Positions 53,525-63,905 of a stretch of 64,000 nucleotides of DNA are shown piece after piece. A model generated the notes under the pieces. The model was not told the origin of the DNA. It made no database searches and saw nothing but the letters and a program-made list of their open reading frames with translations. Every line of letters starts with the position of its first letter. Within the stretch, counting starts at the first letter, position 1. The stretch spans positions 1,274,441 through 1,338,440 of the forward strand of contig NZ_KB891987.1 in NCBI RefSeq assembly GCF_000373625.1. The letters run 5' to 3'. This DNA comes from Streptomyces sp. LaPpAH-108. Lineage in GTDB: Bacteria > Actinomycetota > Actinomycetes > Streptomycetales > Streptomycetaceae. The position numbers and the translations under genes were made by a program.

Positions 53525-53564
53525 AAGGGAGCGGTTCCCGATAAGGATCGGGAACCGCTCCCTT
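53525..53564 (+). terminator. 18-bp perfect hairpin between rpsO and pnp
   Basis: AAGGGAGCGGTTCCCGAT (53525-53542), loop AAGG, ATCGGGAACCGCTCCCTT (53547-53564). It is a terminator, and in S. coelicolor the equivalent rpsO-pnp hairpin is an RNase III processing site (established for that species). T-tract is short. Confidence 0.88.
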
Positions 53565-53807
53565 TGCCGTACGTGCGGAAACGTGCGGAGTGTCACCGAC
53601 CCTTTGTAGGGTGTTGGCACAACGCATCACGTACGACACAGAACGAGGAGACGCGCACCTCGCCGCCGCCGGTCCTCGGTAGTGGCCCCCGGGGGGAAGA
53701 CGCCCCGGGTGCTTCGATCGAAGACCGGCCCGCACCAAAGGGGCGCTTCTCCCACCACCGTCCCCCGCCACACGGGCGAGCGGGACGAAGACGAGGAGAA
53801 AACGCTA
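53565..53807 (+). promoter_or_regulatory. pnp leader region
   Basis: 243 bp without a gene. It contains a small hairpin ACCCTTTGTAGGGT (near 53599-53612), which overlaps a TAGGGT -10 candidate, and then the pnp leader. In S. coelicolor pnp has promoters of its own between rpsO and pnp; exact positions here are not certain. Confidence 0.4.
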
Positions 53808-56023
53808 GTGGAGAACGAGACCCACTACGCCGAGGCCGTCATCGACAACGGCTCGTTCGGCACCCGCACCATCCGCTTCGAGACGGGCCGCCTGGCCAAG
53901 CAGGCCGCCGGTTCCGCCGTGGCGTACCTGGACGACGACACCATGGTGCTGTCGGCCACCAGCGCTTCCAAGACCCCCAAGGACCAGCTCGACTTCTTCC
54001 CCCTCACGGTGGACGTCGAGGAGCGGATGTACGCCGCCGGCAAGATCCCCGGCAGCTTCTTCCGTCGTGAGGGCCGCCCCTCCGAGGACGCGATCCTCAC
54101 CTGCCGCCTGATCGACCGCCCGCTGCGCCCGTCCTTCAAGAAGGGCCTGCGCAACGAGATCCAGATCGTCGCCACGATCATGGCGCTCAACCCCGACCAC
54201 CTGTACGACGTCGTGGCGATCAACGCCGCGTCCGCGTCGACGCAGCTGGCCGGTCTGCCCTTCTCCGGCCCGATCGGCGGCGTCCGCGTCGCGCTGATCC
54301 GCGGCCAGTGGGTCGCGTTCCCGACGCACACCGAGCTGGAGGACGCCGTCTTCGACATGGTCGTCGCCGGTCGCGTCCTGGAGGACGGCGACGTCGCGAT
54401 CATGATGGTCGAGGCCGAGGCCACCGACCAGACGATCAAGCTGGTCGAGGGCGGCGCCGAGGCGCCGACCGAGGAGGTCGTCGCCGCCGGTCTGGAGGCC
54501 GCCAAGCCCTTCATCAAGGTCCTGTGCCGCGCCCAGTCCGACCTCGCCGCCAAGGCCGCCAAGCCCGAGGGCGAGTTCCCGGTCTTCCTGGACTACCAGG
54601 ACGACGTGTACGAGGCGCTGAAGAAGGCCGTCCAGCCGGAGCTGGCCCAGGCCCTCACGATCGCGGGCAAGCAGGAGCGCGAGGCCGAGCTGGACCGCGT
54701 CAAGGGTCTGGCCGCCGAGAAGCTGCTGCCCGAGTTCGAGGGCCGCGAGAAGGAGATCTCCGCCGCTTACCGCTCGCTGACCAAGCAGCTGGTCCGCGAG
54801 CGCGTGATCAAGGAGAAGAAGCGCATCGACGGCCGCGGCGTCACGGACATCCGTACGCTCGCCGCCGAGGTCGAGGCCATCCCGCGCGTGCACGGCTCGG
54901 CGCTGTTCGAGCGTGGCGAGACCCAGATCCTGGGCATCACCACCCTGAACATGCTCCGCATGGAGCAGCAGCTGGACACCCTCTCCCCGGTGACCCGCAA
55001 GCGCTACATGCACAACTACAACTTCCCGCCGTACTCCGTCGGTGAGACCGGCCGCGTCGGCTCCCCGAAGCGCCGCGAGATCGGCCACGGCGCCCTCGCC
55101 GAGCGCGCCCTCGTGCCGGTGCTGCCGACGCGCGAGGAGTTCCCCTACGCGATCCGCCAGGTGTCCGAGGCTCTCGGCTCCAACGGTTCGACGTCCATGG
55201 GCTCGGTCTGCGCCTCCACCATGTCGATGCTGAACGCCGGTGTGCCGCTCAAGGCCCCCGTCGCCGGTATCGCCATGGGCCTGATCTCCGAGCAGGCCGA
55301 CGGCGAGACGCACTACGTCACCCTCACCGACATCCTCGGTGCGGAGGACGCCTTCGGCGACATGGACTTCAAGGTCGCCGGCACGAAGGACTTCGTGACC
55401 GCCCTCCAGCTCGACACCAAGCTGGACGGCATCCCGGCCTCCGTCCTGGCCGCGGCCCTCAAGCAGGCCCGCGACGCCCGTCTCCACATCCTCGATGTGA
55501 TGACCGAGGCCATCGACCGGCCGGACGCCATGTCCCCGAACGCGCCGCGGATCATCACCGTCAAGATCCCGGTCGACAAGATCGGTGAGGTCATCGGCCC
55601 GAAGGGCAAGATGATCAACCAGATCCAGGAGGACACCGGCGCCGAGATCACGATCGAGGACGACGGCACCATCTACATCGGTGCCGCCGACGGCCCGGCC
55701 GCCGAGGCCGCCCGCGCCACGATCAACAGCATCGCCAACCCGACGATGCCGGAGGTCGGCGAGCGCTACCTGGGTACGGTCGTCAAGACCACCACCTTCG
55801 GTGCCTTCGTCTCCCTGATGCCCGGCAAGGACGGTCTGCTGCACATCTCGCAGATCCGCAAGCTCGCCGGCGGCAAGCGCGTGGAGAACGTCGAGGACGT
55901 GCTCGGTGTGGGCCAGAAGGTCCAGGTCGAGATCGCCGAGATCGACTCGCGCGGCAAGCTCTCCCTCATCCCCGTGATCGAGGGCGAGGACGGCTCGGAC
56001 GACAAGAAGGACGACGCCGACCA

Positions 56024-56027
<4 letters not shown>
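53808..56027 (+). CDS. pnp: Polyribonucleotide nucleotidyltransferase (PNPase)
   Basis: 739-aa phosphorolytic 3'-5' exoribonuclease, which in Streptomyces also adds 3' tails. Order: RNase PH domain 1 ([17 protein letters not shown]), helical linker, RNase PH domain 2 with the catalytic core ([41 protein letters not shown]), KH domain ([20 protein letters not shown], near 592-615), and S1 domain ([28 protein letters not shown], near 652-680). GTG 53808 with GAGGAG upstream fits homologues; longer upstream frames are unsupported. Its stop overlaps the GTG of the M16 peptidase (GTGA). Confidence 0.96.
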
Positions 56028-58190
<2,163 letters not shown>

Positions 58191-58200
58191 GAGCCCCGTC

Positions 58201-58653
58201 ATGCGCGCGAAGATCACCTACCTCGTCACGGCCGCCGTCCTGGTCTTCTACTTCGTCCTGGTCGGCAGCCGGGGCGTCATGCTCATCGAGTCCGGCACGC
58301 TCCTCACCGTCACCTTCGGCGTGGCGGTGCTGATCCTGCCGGTCATCGGCCTGTGGTTCCTGTGGAAGAACACCCAGTTCGTCCGCCGGGCCAACGCCCT
58401 CGCCGCCGAGCTGGACGCCGAGGGCGGGCTGCCCGTCGACGAGCTGAAGCGCACCCCGGGCGGCCGGATCGACCGCGACTCGGCCGACGAGGTCTTCGCC
58501 CGCCGCAGGGCCGAGACCGAGGCGGCCCCGGACGACTGGCGCAGCTGGTTCCGGCTCGCCGTCGCCTACCACGACGCCCGCGACACCCCGCGCGCCCGCA
58601 AGGCGATGCAGCGCGCCATCGCCCTGCACGACGGCAGGCCCGTCCCGGCCTGA
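58201..58653 (+). CDS. Small two-helix membrane protein with C-terminal TPR-like segment
   Basis: 150-aa protein. Two membrane helices lie at about residues 6-24 (LVTAAVLVFYFVLVGSR) and 32-54 (LLTVTFGVAVLILPVIGLWFLW), followed by a cytosolic part. The sequence WRSWFRLAVAYHDARDTPRARKAMQRAIALH is a single TPR-like helix pair. It starts 10 bp after dapB, so it is probably in the same transcript. Conserved beside dapB in Streptomyces by my recollection; function unknown. Confidence 0.75.
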   Translation: MRAKITYLVTAAVLVFYFVLVGSRGVMLIESGTLLTVTFGVAVLILPVIGLWFLWKNTQFVRRANALAAELDAEGGLPVDELKRTPGGRIDRDSADEVFARRRAETEAAPDDWRSWFRLAVAYHDARDTPRARKAMQRAIALHDGRPVPA

Positions 58654-58667
58654 GCCCGCTCACAGCG

Positions 58668-58703
58668 AAGGGGCCGTCCCGCGACAGCGCGGGACGGCCC
58701 CTT
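58668..58703. terminator. Bidirectional intrinsic terminator
   Basis: AAGGGGCCGTCCCGCG, loop ACAG, CGCGGGACGGCCCCTT then TT: 16-bp perfect stem between converging genes. Confidence 0.9.
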
Positions 58704-58713
58704 TTCCACGTCG

Positions 58714-59268
58714 TCAGCGGGGCCGGTACTCCGCCGCCCACGCCTCCACTGCGTCCGCCGCCCGGTCGAACCCGGCCGGGCGGTTCAGGAAGTCCAGGTC
58801 GTGCGTGGTGAGCAGCGGCGCGGTGTCGTCGGGCGCCCGGTCGGCGCGCACCAGCGTCAGTGCCTGCCCCTGCACCGTGCGCGGCAGCCCCAGCCAGCGC
58901 ACCGGCTGCTGCGCGGTCCGCACCGAGACCACCCGCTGCCAGGGCACCGTCCGCGTCATCAGGAAGTTCACCTGGCGCAGCCCGCGCTCGCTGACCCACA
59001 CACCCATGCGCAGCACCCGCAGCGCGGCGAGGATGATCGCGAAGGCCAGCCCGAAGATCGCCCCGGCGGAGCCCGCCGAGCCGGTCAGCGCGATGAGTAC
59101 GGCGGCGAACAGCACGAAGGACGACAGCAGCAGCCCCACGGCCACCCCGCCCACCCGCCAGGGCCCGGGGCGGTACGGCCGCCGCCAGCGGTCCCGGTCG
59201 TCGTACGGCAGCGAGCTCTCGGGCGCCGCCTCGGTGGTGCGGTCGGCCGTCAGGAAGGGGAGGGGCAC
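58714..59268 (-). CDS. PH-domain (bPH2-like) membrane protein
   Basis: 184-aa protein with a proline/arginine-rich N-terminus, two membrane helices (about residues 39-84, GGVAVGLLLSSFVLFAAVLIAL and AIFGLAFAIILAALRVL) and a C-terminal domain starting MGVWVSERGLRQVNFLMTRTVPWQRVVSV. That segment (V-s-x-x-G-l-x-v ... v-p-W-x-x-v) is typical of bacterial PH domains following two helices. Start GTG 59268 with GAGGAA upstream. Function unknown. Confidence 0.82.
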   Translation of the reverse strand: MPLPFLTADRTTEAAPESSLPYDDRDRWRRPYRPGPWRVGGVAVGLLLSSFVLFAAVLIALTGSAGSAGAIFGLAFAIILAALRVLRMGVWVSERGLRQVNFLMTRTVPWQRVVSVRTAQQPVRWLGLPRTVQGQALTLVRADRAPDDTAPLLTTHDLDFLNRPAGFDRAADAVEAWAAEYRPR

Positions 59269-59355
59269 GGCTGTTCCTCACTCGGTCGCGTGGGCTGTGC
59301 CCGGTGAGGCTATCCGCCGGTGATCGCGCTCACCAGCCATGGACCGCCGTAAGAG

Positions 59356-59592
59356 TCAGTGTCCCTGCGCCGCCTGGGACTGCGGCCCCTCGGGAGCACT
59401 GGGCGTGGAGAGCGCCGGCATGCCGAGCATCAGCGAGCCGACCAGACCCGCGACGAGGGTGAGCCCCAGCAGCCAGCGCCCGGCTATCTCGCCGGTGGAG
59501 GCCCGCTCACGGGGCGGGGGAGCGACATTGCCGCGGAACCTGTCGGCTTCGGCGAGGAAGGCGAAGGGCACGGGCTCACGGCGTCGGAACAT
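59356..59592 (-). CDS. Small single-pass membrane protein
   Basis: 78-aa protein MFRRREPVPFAFLAEADRFRGNVAPPPR... with one membrane helix (AGRWLLGLTLVAGLVGSLML) and a Pro/Ser/Gln-rich tail. ATG 59592 has GAGAGGAGA upstream; a longer frame to 59670 is not supported. It lies 87 bp upstream of the PH-domain gene on the same strand and diverges from thyX. Function unknown. Confidence 0.65.
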   Translation of the reverse strand: MFRRREPVPFAFLAEADRFRGNVAPPPRERASTGEIAGRWLLGLTLVAGLVGSLMLGMPALSTPSAPEGPQSQAAQGH

Positions 59593-59800
59593 GGGGGGCG
59601 TGTCTCCTCTCGGGGGCTTTCGGGGCGTATGGGGATGCGGCTCATTCATACAGACGAGCGATTGGCCCAAAAGGTGCCCATGTCAGGAAAACCCGCTGGA
59701 TGGGATCTTTGGGGTGAGGTGGTGGTGTCCTGAGAGGGTGCGCGTGCCCCGTATGGTGGGCGCGAACCTCAGAAGTGCCAGAAGTGATGGAAGGACCCGC

Positions 59801-60529
59801 GTGACCACCCCCCAGCCGCTCACCCTCCGCAGCGACGTCACCGTCGAACTGGTGAAATCCAGCGCGTCGGACGCCGACGTCCTCTTCGCCGCCCGTGTCT
59901 CCACGCTCGGCGAGCAGTCCCTGGACGAGCTGGGGAAGGACCCGGAGCGCTCCAAGGGGCTGATCAACTACCTGATGCGCGACCGGCACGGCAGCCCGTT
60001 CGAGCACAACTCGCTGACCTTCTTCATCAGCGCCCCGATCTTCGTCTTCCGCGAGTTCATGCGGCACCGCGTCGGCTGGTCCTACAACGAGGAATCGGGC
60101 CGCTACCGGGAGCTGGAGCCGGTCTTCTACGTCCCCGACACCTCCCGCAAGCTGGTGCAGGAGGGCCGTCCGGGCAAGTACGTCTTCGTCGAGGGCAGCC
60201 CCGCCCAGCACGAGACGGTGCGCACCACCCTGACGGAGTCCTACGAGCAGGCGTACGCGGCCTACCAGAAGCTGCTCGCCGAGGGCGTCGCCCGCGAGGT
60301 CGCCCGCGCGGCCCTCCCGGTCGGCCTCTACTCCTCGATGTACGCCACCTGCAACGCCCGCTCCCTGATGCACTTCCTCGGCCTGCGCACCCAGCACGAG
60401 CTGGCCAAGGTGCCGTCCTTCCCGCAGCGCGAGATCGAGATGGTCGGCGAGCGGATGGAGGCCAAGTGGGCGGAACTCATGCCGCTCACCCACGCCGCCT
60501 TCAACGCCAACGGCCGGGTCGCCCCGTAA
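59801..60529 (+). CDS. thyX: Flavin-dependent thymidylate synthase
   Basis: 242-aa FAD-dependent enzyme that methylates dUMP to dTMP using methylene-tetrahydrofolate and NADPH. The diagnostic ThyX motif RHRVGWSYNEESGRY (R-H-R-x7-S form) is near residues 88-102. The second conserved region is ARAALPVGLYSSMYATCNARSLMHFLGLR. GTG 59801 with GGAAGGA 6-12 nt upstream; a longer in-frame extension to 59339 is an artefact. Terminator and a possible small RNA follow before dapA. Confidence 0.95.
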   Translation: MTTPQPLTLRSDVTVELVKSSASDADVLFAARVSTLGEQSLDELGKDPERSKGLINYLMRDRHGSPFEHNSLTFFISAPIFVFREFMRHRVGWSYNEESGRYRELEPVFYVPDTSRKLVQEGRPGKYVFVEGSPAQHETVRTTLTESYEQAYAAYQKLLAEGVAREVARAALPVGLYSSMYATCNARSLMHFLGLRTQHELAKVPSFPQREIEMVGERMEAKWAELMPLTHAAFNANGRVAP

Positions 60530-60591
60530 AAACGAAGCCCCGTTCCCCTCGACGGAACGGATGTACGGAGCAACGTTGCGAAGTGTCCGTA

Positions 60592-60621
60592 TTGCGGCAT
60601 TTAGCGAAGTTCATCTAGCCT
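60592..60621 (+). promoter_or_regulatory. Promoter candidate between thyX and dapA
   Basis: TTGCGG (60592-60597), 18-bp spacer, TAGCCT (60616-60621), in an AT-rich stretch. Expected start near 60628, just before a terminator hairpin. Confidence 0.45.
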
Positions 60622-60627
60622 GATCAA

Positions 60628-60684
60628 ACGGACCCGGCACTGCTTGAACCCCCGAGCAGGCAGTGCCGGGCTCCTCTTTTGTCC
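60628..60684 (+). ncRNA. Candidate small RNA ending in an intrinsic terminator
   Basis: A transcript from the candidate promoter would be about 55-60 nt: an unpaired 5' end, the hairpin CCCGGCACTGC/GCAGTGCCGGG, and a T-rich tail. No ORF fits within it. It could equally be only the thyX terminator preceded by a chance promoter. Confidence 0.3.
60633..60681 (+). terminator. Intrinsic terminator between thyX and dapA
   Basis: CCCGGCACTGC (60633-60643) pairs with GCAGTGCCGGG (60660-60670), then CTCCTCTTTT. Eleven perfect base pairs and a T run. Confidence 0.85.
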
Positions 60685-60730
60685 TGACTTACCCGGCACC
60701 CCACGGGGCGACCATGGATCGAGTACCGAG

Positions 60731-60743
60731 TAGCGTGTCACCC
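60731..60743 (+). promoter_or_regulatory. Possible -10 box for leaderless dapA mRNA
   Basis: TAGCGT (60731-60736) ends 7 nt before the dapA ATG, and no ribosome site precedes that ATG. Fits a leaderless transcript. Confidence 0.4.
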
Positions 60744-61643
60744 ATGGCTCCGACCTCGACTCCGCAGACCCCCTTCGGGCGGGTCCTCACCGCCATGGTC
60801 ACGCCCTTCACGGCGGACGGCGCACTCGACCTCGACGGCGCGCAGCGGCTCGCCGCCCACCTGGTGGACGCAGGCAACGACGGCCTGATCGTCAACGGCA
60901 CCACCGGCGAGTCCCCCACCACCAGCGACGCGGAGAAAGCGGACCTCGTCCGGGCCGTCACCGAGGCGGTCGGCGACCGCGCCCACGTCGTCGCCGGAGT
61001 CGGCACCAACGACACCCACCACAGCACCGAGCTGGCCCGCCAGGCCGAGGCCGCCGGCGCCCACGGCCTCCTGGTCGTCACGCCGTACTACAACAAGCCC
61101 CCGCAAGAGGGCCTGTACCGGCACTTCACCACCGTCGCCGACGCGACCGGCCTGCCGGTCATGCTCTACGACATCCCCGGCCGCTCCGGCGTCCCGATCA
61201 GCACCGAGACGCTGGTCCGCCTCGCCGCGCACCCCCGGATCGTGGCCAACAAGGACGCCAAGGGCGACCTCGGCCGCGCCAGCTGGGCCATCGGCCGCTC
61301 CGGCCTCGCCTGGTACTCCGGCGACGACATGCTGAACCTGCCGCTGCTGTCCGTCGGCGCCGTCGGCTTCGTCTCCGTCGTCGGCCACCTGGTCGCCCCG
61401 GACCTGCGCGCGCTCGTCGACGCCTACACCTCGGGCGACGTCGTCAAGGCCACCGAGATCCACCAGAAGCTGCTCCCGGTCTACACCGGTGTCTTCCGCA
61501 CCCAGGGCGTCATGACCACCAAGGCCGCCCTCGCCCTCCAGGGCCTGCCCGCGGGCCCGCTGCGCGCGCCCATGGTCGAGTGCTCGGCGGAAGAGATCGC
61601 GCAGCTCAAGCTCGATCTCGCCGCCGGCGGGGTACAGCTCTGA
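60744..61643 (+). CDS. dapA: 4-hydroxy-tetrahydrodipicolinate synthase
   Basis: 299-aa aldolase-fold enzyme that condenses pyruvate with aspartate semialdehyde, the first committed step to diaminopimelate and lysine. Schiff-base Lys is K170 in VANKDAKGDLG. The family motifs GLIVNGTTGESPT and VVTPYYNKPPQEGLYRHF (catalytic Tyr) are present. ATG 60744 (MAPTSTPQTPFGRVLTAMVTPF) is chosen; upstream in-frame starts lack ribosome sites. The 110-bp gap to the RNase J gene shows no terminator. Confidence 0.95.
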   Translation: MAPTSTPQTPFGRVLTAMVTPFTADGALDLDGAQRLAAHLVDAGNDGLIVNGTTGESPTTSDAEKADLVRAVTEAVGDRAHVVAGVGTNDTHHSTELARQAEAAGAHGLLVVTPYYNKPPQEGLYRHFTTVADATGLPVMLYDIPGRSGVPISTETLVRLAAHPRIVANKDAKGDLGRASWAIGRSGLAWYSGDDMLNLPLLSVGAVGFVSVVGHLVAPDLRALVDAYTSGDVVKATEIHQKLLPVYTGVFRTQGVMTTKAALALQGLPAGPLRAPMVECSAEEIAQLKLDLAAGGVQL

Positions 61644-61753
61644 CAACAGACTTCCGCACCACCTGGCTTCACAACTGAATCGACAACTGCACGCACGAAC
61701 GTCACCCGCGCCACGTGCCACCGGTACGTGGCGCGGGTGGTCAGGAGAGTCTT

Positions 61754-63439
61754 TTGAGTCATCCGCACCCTGAACTCGCCCCCCCGCCGCCGCTCGCCAA
61801 GGGCGGCCTGCGGGTCACTCCGCTCGGCGGTCTCGGTGAGATCGGCCGGAACATGACGGTCTTCGAGTACGACGGCCGTCTGCTGATCGTCGACTGCGGA
61901 GTCCTCTTCCCCGAGGAGGAGCAGCCCGGAGTCGACCTGATCCTTCCGGACTTCTCGTCCATCCGGGACCGCCTCGACGACATCGAGGGCATCGTCCTCA
62001 CGCACGGCCACGAGGACCACATCGGCGCCGTGCCCTACCTGCTCCGCGAGAAGCCGGACATTCCGCTGATCGGCTCCAAGCTCACCCTCGCGCTGATCGA
62101 GGCCAAGCTCCAGGAGCACCGCATCCGCCCGTACACCCTGGAGGTGGAGGCGGGCGACCGTGAGCAGGTCGGTCCGTTCAACCTCGAGTTCGTCGCGGTG
62201 AACCACTCCATCCCGGACGCCCTCGCGGTCGCCATCCGCACCCCGGCCGGCATGGTCGTGCACACCGGTGACTTCAAGATGGACCAGCTCCCGCTGGACG
62301 GCCGCCTCACCGACCTGCACGCCTTCGCGCGGCTGAGCGAGGAGGGCATCGACCTCCTCCTTTCGGACTCCACGAACGCCGAGGTACCCGGCTTCGTCCC
62401 GCCCGAGCGCGACATCTCCAACGTGCTGGACAACGTCTTCGCCGGTGCGCACAGCCGCATCATCGTGGCGAGCTTCGCCAGTCATGTGCACCGCATCCAG
62501 CAGATCCTGGACACCGCCCAGAAGTACGGCCGCAAGGTCGCCTTCGTCGGCCGCTCCATGGTCCGCAACATGGGCATCGCGCGGGACCTCGGCTACCTGA
62601 AGGTCCCGCCGGGCCTGGTCGTCGACGTCAAGCAGCTGGACGACCTGCCGGCCGACAAGGTCGTCCTGGTCTGCACGGGCTCCCAGGGCGAGCCGATGGC
62701 GGCCCTGTCCCGGATGGCCAACCGCGATCACCAGATCCGGATCGTCGAGGGCGACACGGTCATCCTGGCCTCGTCCCTCATCCCCGGCAACGAGAACGCG
62801 GTCTACCGCGTGATCAACGGCCTGACCCGCTGGGGCGCCAACGTGGTGCACAAGGGCAACGCCAAGGTGCACGTCTCCGGACACGCCTCGGCCGGCGAGC
62901 TGCTGTACTTCTACAACATCTGCAAGCCGAAGAACCTCATGCCGGTCCACGGTGAATGGCGCCATCTGCGCGCCAACGCCGAGCTGGGCGCCGCGACGGG
63001 CGTCCCGCACGACCGCATCGTGATCGCCGAGGACGGCGTCGCGGTCGACCTGATCAAGGGCAAGGCCAAGATCGCGGGCAAGGTCCAGGCCGGTTACGTC
63101 TACGTCGACGGCCTCTCCGTCGGCGAGGTCGGCGAGCCCGCGCTGAAGGACCGCAAGATCCTCGGCGACGAGGGCATCATCTCGGTCTACGTGGTCATGG
63201 ACTCGACCACCGGCAAGATCACGGGTGGCCCGCACATCCAGGCCCGTGGCTCCGGTATCGACGACTCGGCCTTCGCCGAGATCCTTCCGAAGATCACCGA
63301 GACGCTGGAGAAGTCCGCCCAGGACGGCGTCGTGGAGCCCCACCAGCTCCAGCAGCTCATCCGTCGCGTGCTCGGCAAGTGGGTGTCGGACACCTACCGT
63401 CGGCGCCCGATGATCCTCCCGGTCGTCGTCGAGGTCTGA
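61754..63439 (+). CDS. rnj: Ribonuclease J
   Basis: 561-aa metallo-beta-lactamase/beta-CASP RNase with endo- and 5'-3' exonuclease activity in mRNA decay and rRNA processing. Zinc motif THGHEDHIG (H84, H86, D88, H89), PLGGLGEIGRNM at the N-terminus, HTGDFKMD, beta-CASP motifs SDSTNAEVPG and NIASFASHVHR-like IIVASFASHVHRIQQ, and SGHASAGEL. The start is TTG 61754, with GGAGAG 6-11 nt upstream, giving MSHPHPEL; a GTG at 61715 would add 13 residues and has no ribosome site. Terminator follows at 63461. Confidence 0.94.
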   Translation: MSHPHPELAPPPPLAKGGLRVTPLGGLGEIGRNMTVFEYDGRLLIVDCGVLFPEEEQPGVDLILPDFSSIRDRLDDIEGIVLTHGHEDHIGAVPYLLREKPDIPLIGSKLTLALIEAKLQEHRIRPYTLEVEAGDREQVGPFNLEFVAVNHSIPDALAVAIRTPAGMVVHTGDFKMDQLPLDGRLTDLHAFARLSEEGIDLLLSDSTNAEVPGFVPPERDISNVLDNVFAGAHSRIIVASFASHVHRIQQILDTAQKYGRKVAFVGRSMVRNMGIARDLGYLKVPPGLVVDVKQLDDLPADKVVLVCTGSQGEPMAALSRMANRDHQIRIVEGDTVILASSLIPGNENAVYRVINGLTRWGANVVHKGNAKVHVSGHASAGELLYFYNICKPKNLMPVHGEWRHLRANAELGAATGVPHDRIVIAEDGVAVDLIKGKAKIAGKVQAGYVYVDGLSVGEVGEPALKDRKILGDEGIISVYVVMDSTTGKITGGPHIQARGSGIDDSAFAEILPKITETLEKSAQDGVVEPHQLQQLIRRVLGKWVSDTYRRRPMILPVVVEV

Positions 63440-63460
63440 CCTCCGACGCTCTGACCTGCA

Positions 63461-63494
63461 CAGAGGCCCCCCGACTCCGGTCGGGGGGCCTCTG
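63461..63494 (+). terminator. Hairpin terminator after RNase J
   Basis: CAGAGGCCCCCCGA pairs with TCGGGGGGCCTCTG, 6-nt loop, 14-bp perfect stem; it separates rnj from the rRNA promoters. Confidence 0.88.
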
Positions 63495-63530
63495 GCGCAC
63501 CCCTCCTGGAAAAAATCTTGACAGCCGGGG

Positions 63531-63559
63531 TTGACACCCCCTGGCCAGATCCGTAGAGT
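63531..63559 (+). promoter_or_regulatory. rRNA operon promoter with consensus -35 and -10
   Basis: TTGACA (63531-63536), 17-bp spacer, TAGAGT (63554-63559), preceded by an A-rich run and an extra TTGACA at 63518-63523. It is the best sigma-70-type (HrdB) promoter in the window and lies at the start of an rRNA leader. Confidence 0.85.
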
Positions 63560-63700
63560 TCTTGGTCTGCCCCGGAGCCGTAACGGTTCTGTGGTGGCAC
63601 CTCCGCCGCGTAAGCGGCACTCCAACCACCAGCACGATCTCCCGTTCGGGACTGCATTCGGCACGTCCGAATTCAATTCGAATGGGGCTCGGCAGCCCGA

Positions 63701-63740
63701 TTAGGAACTGCCGGGGTTGATCCGCTAAGGTTTGAGACGT
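63701..63740 (+). promoter_or_regulatory. Second rRNA promoter candidate
   Basis: TAAGGT (63726-63731) is followed by TTTGAGACGTCGGAAC, the same CGGAAC context seen after the next two -10 boxes. The -35 is not clear. Confidence 0.5.
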
Positions 63741-63785
63741 CGGAACGGCCGCGAGGCCGGGAAGACAAACCCCGCTGACTGGGGG

Positions 63786-63823
63786 TCAGACACCGAAAAG
63801 GATCTGATAGAGTCGGAACCGCC
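63786..63823 (+). promoter_or_regulatory. Third rRNA promoter candidate
   Basis: TCTGATAGAGTCGGAA: -10 TAGAGT at 63808-63813. The same 16-bp block recurs at 63886-63901, pointing to duplicated promoter units. Confidence 0.65.
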
Positions 63824-63867
63824 GGGAAAGGGAAACGCGAGAGCGAGAACCTGGAAAGCACCGAGGA

Positions 63868-63905
63868 AATCGGATCGGAAAACGGTCTGATAGAGTCGGA
63901 AACAC
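63868..63905 (+). promoter_or_regulatory. Fourth rRNA promoter candidate
   Basis: TCTGATAGAGTCGGAA: -10 TAGAGT at 63891-63896, about 83 bp after the third unit. Tandem rRNA promoters with this -10 context are known from S. coelicolor rrn operons. Confidence 0.65.

Noticed and set aside
59339..59800. N-terminal extension of ThyX
   Set aside because: Overlaps a small minus-strand gene, has no ThyX homology and no ribosome site; GTG 59801 has GGAAGGA.
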